DNA from: CAZGXI01 sp964529715
GTDB lineage: Bacteria; Chloroflexota; Anaerolineae; Aggregatilineales; Ch27
Assembly: GCA_964529715.1 (NCBI GenBank)
Contig: CAZGXI010000036.1
Location: forward strand, 1 to 55,438
Direction of reading: 5' to 3'
Length of the DNA stretch: 55,438 bases
Shown here in pieces: positions 50,957-55,438 of this stretch. Made by a program: the position numbers and the translations under genes. Each line of letters opens with the position of its first letter. Position 1 is the first letter of the stretch. The notes beneath the pieces are model-generated. The model made no database searches. It was not told the origin of the DNA and saw only the letters and a program-made list of their open reading frames with translations.

Positions 50957-51744
50957 TCGATACCCACTGCCACCTCGACTTCGACAGCTATGCGGGCGAC
51001 TTACCCGCTGTGCTGGCCCGCGCAGCGGAGGCCGGGGTCATCGCCATTGTCAACCCCGGCACCGACCTGGATCGGAGCACCGCCGCCTGCGACTTGGCGG
51101 CGGCCCATGCACCCATCTTTGCCGCCGTCGGGATTCACCCCAACAGCACCGCAGATTTTGCGCCAGAGCAGATCGCTATCGTGCGCAACCTGGCCGCGCG
51201 GGAAAAAGTCGTCGCCGTCGGGGAGATCGGCCTGGACTACTACCGGGAGCACAGCCCCAAAGACGTGCAGCGCCGCGCCTTTGAAGCGCAGCTTGGCCTG
51301 GCGGAAGAACTCGGCCTGCCCGTAATCGTCCATAACCGGGATGCCGATGACGACATCTTGGCTCTGCTAGAAACCTGGGTCGGTGGGTTAAACGGTCCGT
51401 TGAAAGCGTGTCCTGGCGTGTTGCACTCCTTTTCCGCCCCGCTCCGTGTCGCAGAGCGGGCGCTGGCGTCGGGTTTTTACATCGGCGTCACCGGGCCGGT
51501 GACGTACAAGAAGGCGGACGAACTCCGCCATGTTGTAGCGCGCCTCCCCGCCGACCGCCTGCTGGTCGAAACAGATGGGCCGTTTCTGGCCCCTCACCCG
51601 CACCGGGGCGAACGCAATGAACCTGCTTACGTGCGCCATACCGCCGACCGGATCGCGGCGCTGCGCCTGACCGATCTGGAAACCATCGCCGCGCAGACAA
51701 CGGCAAACGCGCGTCGGCTGTTCGGGCTGCCCTCGAACGGGTAA
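50935..51744 (+). CDS. tatD: TatD family metal-dependent deoxyribonuclease
   Basis: A 269-residue TatD-family protein. LIDTHCHLDFDSYAGD carries the HxH metal motif. VGIHPNSTADF, VAVGEIGLDYYREHSPKDVQRRAFEAQLGLAEELGLPVIVHNRDADDD, CPGVLHSFSAPLRVAERALASGFYIGVTGPVTYKKADELR, and RLLVETDGPFLAPHPHRGERNEPAYV give the complete His/Glu/Asp metal set. The family degrades DNA 3'-ends and takes part in repair. GTG 50935 overlaps gmd by 22 bases, with AGAGGA upstream. Its link to the glycan genes is only positional. Confidence 0.9.
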   Translation: MAGPVLLIDTHCHLDFDSYAGDLPAVLARAAEAGVIAIVNPGTDLDRSTAACDLAAAHAPIFAAVGIHPNSTADFAPEQIAIVRNLAAREKVVAVGEIGLDYYREHSPKDVQRRAFEAQLGLAEELGLPVIVHNRDADDDILALLETWVGGLNGPLKACPGVLHSFSAPLRVAERALASGFYIGVTGPVTYKKADELRHVVARLPADRLLVETDGPFLAPHPHRGERNEPAYVRHTADRIAALRLTDLETIAAQTTANARRLFGLPSNG

Positions 51745-51750
51745 AAATGC

Positions 51751-51785
51751 GCCAGGACGTTCGTCTGAACGCCCTGGCTCTTTCT
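51751..51785. terminator. Bidirectional terminator between tatD and secreted repeat protein
   Basis: GCCAGG-A-CGTTC-GTCT-GAACG-C-CCTGGC (51751-51778) forms an 11-bp stem with one A-C mismatch and a 4-base loop. TCTTTCT follows on the plus strand. On the minus strand GCATTTTT follows, so it can serve both convergent genes. Confidence 0.8.
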
Positions 51786-51810
51786 GCGCAGCTATCAGGA
51801 CAGCAGGCGG

Positions 51811-52860
51811 TTACACCGGAGGTCGCATGGGCGCTGGCAGGGCCTCCGGCACGGTGTTCATTGCCTCCAGCAGGTCGGCTTCCAGCGTGCTCAGGATTTC
51901 ATCTGCCTGTTCCTGCGACAGATTGCCATTGGCAACCGCCCGGTTGATGCGCTCTGTCACCTGCGCCGCCACGTCGGACACGATGGCGTTCACATCCGCG
52001 CCGTTCTCCCCGGCGATCTGAGCTAGTGTCTTGCCCTCGCGGGCCTGCGCCAGCACCTCGCGGCGACTCAGCCCGGTAGCCTCGGCGGTCGCGTCCACCA
52101 GGGCCATTCCCGTCCGCACACGCGCCGCCTGCTGAATGGGTCGGGACGGCGCAGGCAGCGCCCGGTTGATCGCCTCCCCGAAGAACGTCTCCGCCTCGGC
52201 CAGCAGGCGATCCGCCTGCTCCTGGGTCAGCCGCCCGTTGGCGACCATCTCGTTCACGCGCCCGGTCACGTTCGCCAGGGCTGCGTCCACGACGGCCTGC
52301 GGATCGGCGCCGTTCGCCTGAGCGATCTCGGCCAGAGTTGCCCCTTCACGGGCCTGTTCCACCAGATCGCGCGGCTGGAGGCCGGTCGCATCCGTCAGCG
52401 CCCGCAACAGCGCCGCTTCGCCCAGTCCGCGCAGCGCCTGACGGGCAGCCTGCGCCGGGCGCCCTCCAGCCGGATGGTCCATCATTGCATTGAGATCTTC
52501 GGCCAGAGTCGCCAGGGCCTCGTCGGCCTGCTCCTGGGTCATCCACCCGTCGGTCACATCCTGGTTGATCTGCGCCGTGAGCGCCGCTGCCGCGCTCGCC
52601 ACGACGGCTGCCGCGTCCACGTTATGCGCCGCCGCAACTTCGGCCAGGGACTTGCCCTCGCGCATTTCGGCCAACACATCCAGCGGGGTCACGCCAGCTG
52701 CCTCTGCCAGCGCCGCGATCAGGGCGCGCTCATACTGTCGGACCGGCCCACTCTGGCGCGGCCCTTCCTGAGCCGAAACCGCGCCGACGCCCAGCGCCAG
52801 AACCAGGACCGTAGCCACAACCAGAACCACGCTCAACCGCTTTATCCAGTTCAACATCCC
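51811..52860 (-). CDS. Secreted protein with three helical repeats
   Basis: A protein of about 349 residues from ATG 52860 (GAGGA upstream); GTG 52878 is also in frame. A signal peptide, LSVVLVVATVLVLALGVGAVSA, ends before QEG. The mature part consists of three related helical modules of about 90-105 residues. Each contains an A.GL...VL.QAREGKTLAEIA..NGAD..A.V pattern, then a second part such as ERINRAVANGNLSQEQADEIL. No membrane segment, cysteine or catalytic motif is visible. Function unknown; extracytoplasmic. It converges on tatD across a bidirectional terminator. Confidence 0.75.
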   Translation of the reverse strand, partial: GMLNWIKRLSVVLVVATVLVLALGVGAVSAQEGPRQSGPVRQYERALIAALAEAAGVTPLDVLAEMREGKSLAEVAAAHNVDAAAVVASAAAALTAQINQDVTDGWMTQEQADEALATLAEDLNAMMDHPAGGRPAQAARQALRGLGEAALLRALTDATGLQPRDLVEQAREGATLAEIAQANGADPQAVVDAALANVTGRVNEMVANGRLTQEQADRLLAEAETFFGEAINRALPAPSRPIQQAARVRTGMALVDATAEATGLSRREVLAQAREGKTLAQIAGENGADVNAIVSDVAAQVTERINRAVANGNLSQEQADEILSTLEADLLEAMNTVPEALPAPMRPPV

Positions 52861-52996
52861 ATGTCCTCGCTTTCTCACTCGACCGGACTACCTTTATCTG
52901 CCCTGATGATGCGATCCGGTTGTAAAAAGTGTGTGATCGATTTGCACAGACCCGGTAAAATCCAAGATCGGATAACCTTCGCCTACTGAGGAAGCA

Positions 52997-53965
52997 ATGG
53001 TCGATCTGTCGATTATCATTGTAAGCTGGAATGTCGCAGACCTGCTGGCAGCCTGCCTGCGCAGCATCCTGGCCGGGCCAGTGATCGCCGTCCCACCAGG
53101 CGAGGACGCACCCAACTCCACCGATCAACTGACGGTCGAGATCATCGTGGTCGAATCCGGCAGCACGGATCACACACTGGACATGCTGCGCGCCTTCCCT
53201 CAGGTACACGTATTGCCACAGCAGAGCAACATCGGCTATACCAAAGGGAACAACATCGGCCTGGCCGCCGCGCGAGGACGCCATCTGCTGCTGCTAAACC
53301 CCGATACAGAAGTGATCGCGGATGCCCTGCCACAGATGGTTGCCTACCTGGATGCCAATCCTACCGTCGGCATCGTCGGCCCACACACGCTCAACACCGA
53401 TGGCTCAACGCAGTCCACACGGCGGCGCTTCCCGACCTTTGTCACGGCCCTATTTGAAAGCACCTGGTTGCAATCCTTCGCCCCGCCGGGCGTGCTGCGG
53501 CGCTACTACATAAGCGACCGACCCGACGACGGTATTTTCGATGTCGATTGGGTACAAGGGTCCGCGCTGATGGCCCGCCGGGAAGTGTATACCCAGATCG
53601 GCGGAGAAGATGAAGGATACGTGATGTATTCCGAGGAAATGGACTGGTGCCGCCGGGCCAAAAACGCCGGGTGGCGCGTGGTTTACCTCGGCACGGCGCA
53701 GATCATCCATCATGGCGGCAAGAGCGCCGATCAGGTGGTGGCAAGACGACACATCCATTTCCAGCAGAGCAAGGTGCGCTACTTCCGCAAGCATCACGGC
53801 AGGCTGGCCGGGGAAAGCCTGCGGCTCTTTTTGCTGGGCATGTACGCCTATCAATGGCTATTAGAATGGCTCAAAGGCCGCCTGGGGCACAACCCCGAAC
53901 TCCGCCGCGCGCGGACGGTGGCCTACCGCGAAGTGCTGCGTTCCGGGCTAAGGCCGGGGAAGTAA
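52997..53965 (+). CDS. GT2 family glycosyltransferase (rhamnosyltransferase-like)
   Basis: A 322-residue protein with GAGGAA before ATG 52997. GT2 core: LSIIIVSWNVADLLAACLRSIL, EIIVVESGSTDHTLDML, SNIGYTKGNNIGLAAARGRHLLLLNPDTEVIADAL, VDWVQGSALMARREVYTQIGG, and MYSEEMDWCRRAKNAGWRVVYLGTAQIIHHGG. The NIGYxxGNNxGL and ExDWCRRxKxxGW motifs are typical of rhamnosyltransferase-like GT2 enzymes. A GDP-D-rhamnose donor would agree with the rmd/gmd pair, but is not proved. An insertion of about 17 residues (GPVIAVPPGEDAPNSTD) follows the first helix. An isolated AT-rich stretch (TAAAAT at 52956-52961) lies upstream. Confidence 0.85.
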   Translation: MVDLSIIIVSWNVADLLAACLRSILAGPVIAVPPGEDAPNSTDQLTVEIIVVESGSTDHTLDMLRAFPQVHVLPQQSNIGYTKGNNIGLAAARGRHLLLLNPDTEVIADALPQMVAYLDANPTVGIVGPHTLNTDGSTQSTRRRFPTFVTALFESTWLQSFAPPGVLRRYYISDRPDDGIFDVDWVQGSALMARREVYTQIGGEDEGYVMYSEEMDWCRRAKNAGWRVVYLGTAQIIHHGGKSADQVVARRHIHFQQSKVRYFRKHHGRLAGESLRLFLLGMYAYQWLLEWLKGRLGHNPELRRARTVAYREVLRSGLRPGK

Positions 53966-53967
53966 CC

Positions 53968-55113
53968 ATGCGAATCGGCTTGATCAGCGGTGAATATCCG
54001 CCGATGCAAGGCGGTGTGGCAGATTATACACGCGAACTGGCCGTCGCGCTGGCGGCGCTGGGGCACGAGGTCTATATCCTCACAGATAGGCGAGGAACGG
54101 GCCGTGGCGACCCCGGCGTGGCCGTCGGCGCGCGGGTGAGCAACTGGAACCGGGCTGCACTGTTAACGGTCCGGCGTTGGGCGCGGGCCAAACGGTTAAA
54201 TGTGGTAAATATCCAGTATCAGGCAGCGGCCTATCGGATGGCCGGGTTGGTGCATCTGCTGCCGCGTCTGCTAAAAAGCATCCCCGTAGTAACGACCTTC
54301 CATGACCTGCGTGTGCCCTACTTGTTTCCCAAAGCCGGGATGCTGCGGGAAAAAGCCGTGTTGGAACTGGCGCGCGGGGCACGGGCAGTGGTCGTCACTA
54401 ACCGCGAAGACGGAAAGAAACTTCAGGAAGCGCGCGGCATCCGGCGGTTGGAGCACATCCCCATCGGCTCGAACATTGCCGCCGGGCCGCCGCCGGACTA
54501 TGACCGTGCTACCTGGCGGGAAAAACTGGGCATTCTGCCTGGCGAAATGCTGGTCGGCTACTTCGGCTTTCTGAATAGCAGCAAAGGTGTGGAAACGCTG
54601 CTGCACGCCGCCGCGCGCGCCCATGCCGACGGCACCCCTCTTCGCCTGCTGATGATCGGCGGGCGCACCGGCGACAGCGATCCGACCAACGCCGCCTATG
54701 CCCGCCAGATCGACACCTTGATTGAGACACTTGGCATTGCCGGGCAGATTCTCTGGACAGGCTATGTGGATTCACAGGAGGTCAGCGGTCACCTGTACGC
54801 CTGCGACTGCTGCGCCCTGCCCTACCAGGACGGCGCATCGTTTCGGCGCGGCAGTTTTATGGCGGCCCTGGCGCATGGCTGCCCGACCATCACCACGACC
54901 CCGGCGTTTTACACACCGGAACTGGTGAACGGAAAAAACGTCTACCTGATCGCGCCGGGATCGGTGCGTGGGCTGGCCGTAGCGTTGCAGATGTTGGCTG
55001 CCAAGCCACACCTACGCCAGCGCCTATCGGACGGCGCACGGGAACTGGCCCAACACTTCACTTGGGACCGAATCGCCGCCCAGACCGCCGCCCTGTTCGA
55101 GGAAATCCTTTGA
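53968..55113 (+). CDS. GT4 family glycosyltransferase
   Basis: A 381-residue GT-B enzyme starting at ATG 53968, 2 bases after the previous stop; the frame is open far upstream, but that part overlaps the GT2 gene. MRIGLISGEYPPMQGGVADYTRELAVALAALGHEVYILTD is a GT4 N-terminus with a GGVADYT loop. Later segments: VVTTFHDLRVPYLFPKAGMLREKAVLELARGARAVVVTNREDG, VGYFGFLNSSKGVETLLHAAARAHADGTPLRLLMIGGRTGDSD, and PYQDGASFRRGSFMAALAHGCPTITTTPA, which is the GT4 donor-binding region. Its stop overlaps a TTG start of the next membrane protein. Confidence 0.85.
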   Translation: MRIGLISGEYPPMQGGVADYTRELAVALAALGHEVYILTDRRGTGRGDPGVAVGARVSNWNRAALLTVRRWARAKRLNVVNIQYQAAAYRMAGLVHLLPRLLKSIPVVTTFHDLRVPYLFPKAGMLREKAVLELARGARAVVVTNREDGKKLQEARGIRRLEHIPIGSNIAAGPPPDYDRATWREKLGILPGEMLVGYFGFLNSSKGVETLLHAAARAHADGTPLRLLMIGGRTGDSDPTNAAYARQIDTLIETLGIAGQILWTGYVDSQEVSGHLYACDCCALPYQDGASFRRGSFMAALAHGCPTITTTPAFYTPELVNGKNVYLIAPGSVRGLAVALQMLAAKPHLRQRLSDGARELAQHFTWDRIAAQTAALFEEIL

Positions 55114-55438
55114 ACGGCCAGCTTGCCCCGTCCACCGTGCCAGGCCAGAGGGAGAACCCCAGAAGGCATCACATCGTCCTGGGAGCCATCCTGGCGCTAA
55201 ACCTTATCCTGGGGCTGCTCTACAGCGTCACAACGCCGATCCTGGAGGCGTCGGACGAAATATCGCACTACCCACTGGTGCAGCACCTCGCGGCGAACGG
55301 GCTTTCCCTGCCTGTCCTCGACCCGGCCAACCCCGGCCCCTGGCGACAGGAAGGCGGACAGCCGCCGCTGTACTACTTACTAGCGGCGCTGGCGACCATG
55401 CACATCGACGCCTCCGATCTGCCCGCCGTGCGCGAGAC
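55110..55438 (+). CDS. GT-C-like membrane glycosyltransferase, 3' truncated
   Basis: The reading frame begins at TTG 55110, overlapping the previous TGA, and runs to the window end (about 109 visible residues). One membrane segment (HIVLGAILALNLILGLLYSV) is followed by TPILEASDEISHYPLVQHLAANG and QEGGQPPLYYLLAAL. The DExxHY and GQPPLYY motifs are typical of PMT-like/DUF2142 GT-C proteins, which use polyprenyl-phosphate sugars at the outer face of the membrane. The DPM1-like enzyme at 18893-19768 could make such a donor. The alternative start GTG 55149 is possible. Clearly incomplete. Confidence 0.7.
   Translation, partial: MNGQLAPSTVPGQRENPRRHHIVLGAILALNLILGLLYSVTTPILEASDEISHYPLVQHLAANGLSLPVLDPANPGPWRQEGGQPPLYYLLAALATMHIDASDLPAVRE

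Noticed and set aside
53647..53967. N-terminal extension of the GT4 gene
   Set aside because: It overlaps the GT2 gene out of frame, whereas ATG 53968 begins a typical GT4 N-terminus directly after the GT2 stop.
1..55438. tRNA, rRNA or riboswitch genes
   Set aside because: I saw no T-loop GGTTCRA motif in a cloverleaf context, no rRNA-like stretch and no recognisable riboswitch core; intergenic spaces are all under about 230 bases.

Overview
The window is GC-rich and densely packed. It most likely comes from a Chloroflexota bacterium (Anaerolineae-like), probably a draft or metagenome assembly because it contains two 100-N gaps. The lineage call is an inference from several traits: lipoproteins with Thr/Pro-rich stalks and bacterial SH3 domains, DUF4397 repeats, a SARP/BTAD-AAA-TPR giant regulator, and frequent GTG/TTG starts. 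No rRNA or tRNA gene and no CRISPR array was recognised.

Positions 1-15.5 kb carry cell-envelope and housekeeping genes: an SH3 protein cut by the window edge, a DUF4397 lipoprotein, a SufR-like Fe-S sensor next to an ErpA/IscA-type carrier, a B12-binding radical SAM enzyme followed by two small proteins, a membrane protein, and a leftward run of esterase, LysM-M23 peptidase and SH3 protein. An SCP2-like protein follows, then two related SGNH-hydrolase lipoproteins. One of these has lost its catalytic residues and carries a 42-bp-repeat stalk interrupted by the N gaps. A MITE-like palindromic element lies between them.

Positions 15.6-42.3 kb form one long rightward surface-glycan locus. It holds a Wzm/Wzt-type ABC exporter, at least six glycosyltransferases, seven methyltransferase-like proteins, an AsnB-type amidotransferase, a SPASM radical SAM enzyme and a nonulosonic-acid (sialic-acid-like) block. 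That block contains a NeuB-SpsF fusion, a GT2-NeuA-like fusion, a second NeuB and an unassigned GT-B-like protein. Many genes overlap by ATGA, GTGA or TAATG junctions, which suggests translational coupling.

Positions 42.3-47.8 kb run leftward and encode a membrane-anchored protein and a 1547-residue regulator: SARP DNA-binding and BTAD domains, a cyclase homology domain lacking metal-binding residues, AAA ATPase, TPR repeats, and an unexpected C-terminal concanavalin-A-like domain. Glycan genes flank it on both sides. Positions 47.9-51.0 kb hold an Rmd/Gmd pair for GDP-D-rhamnose. The gmd gene contains an in-frame 351-residue intein inside the conserved NHE/SPRRG motif. TatD, a secreted three-repeat protein and further glycosyltransferases, including a truncated GT-C-like membrane protein, finish the window.

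The most unusual items are the gmd intein, the two consecutive nonulosonate fusion enzymes, the lectin-like domain on the giant regulator, and the catalytically dead SGNH paralogue.
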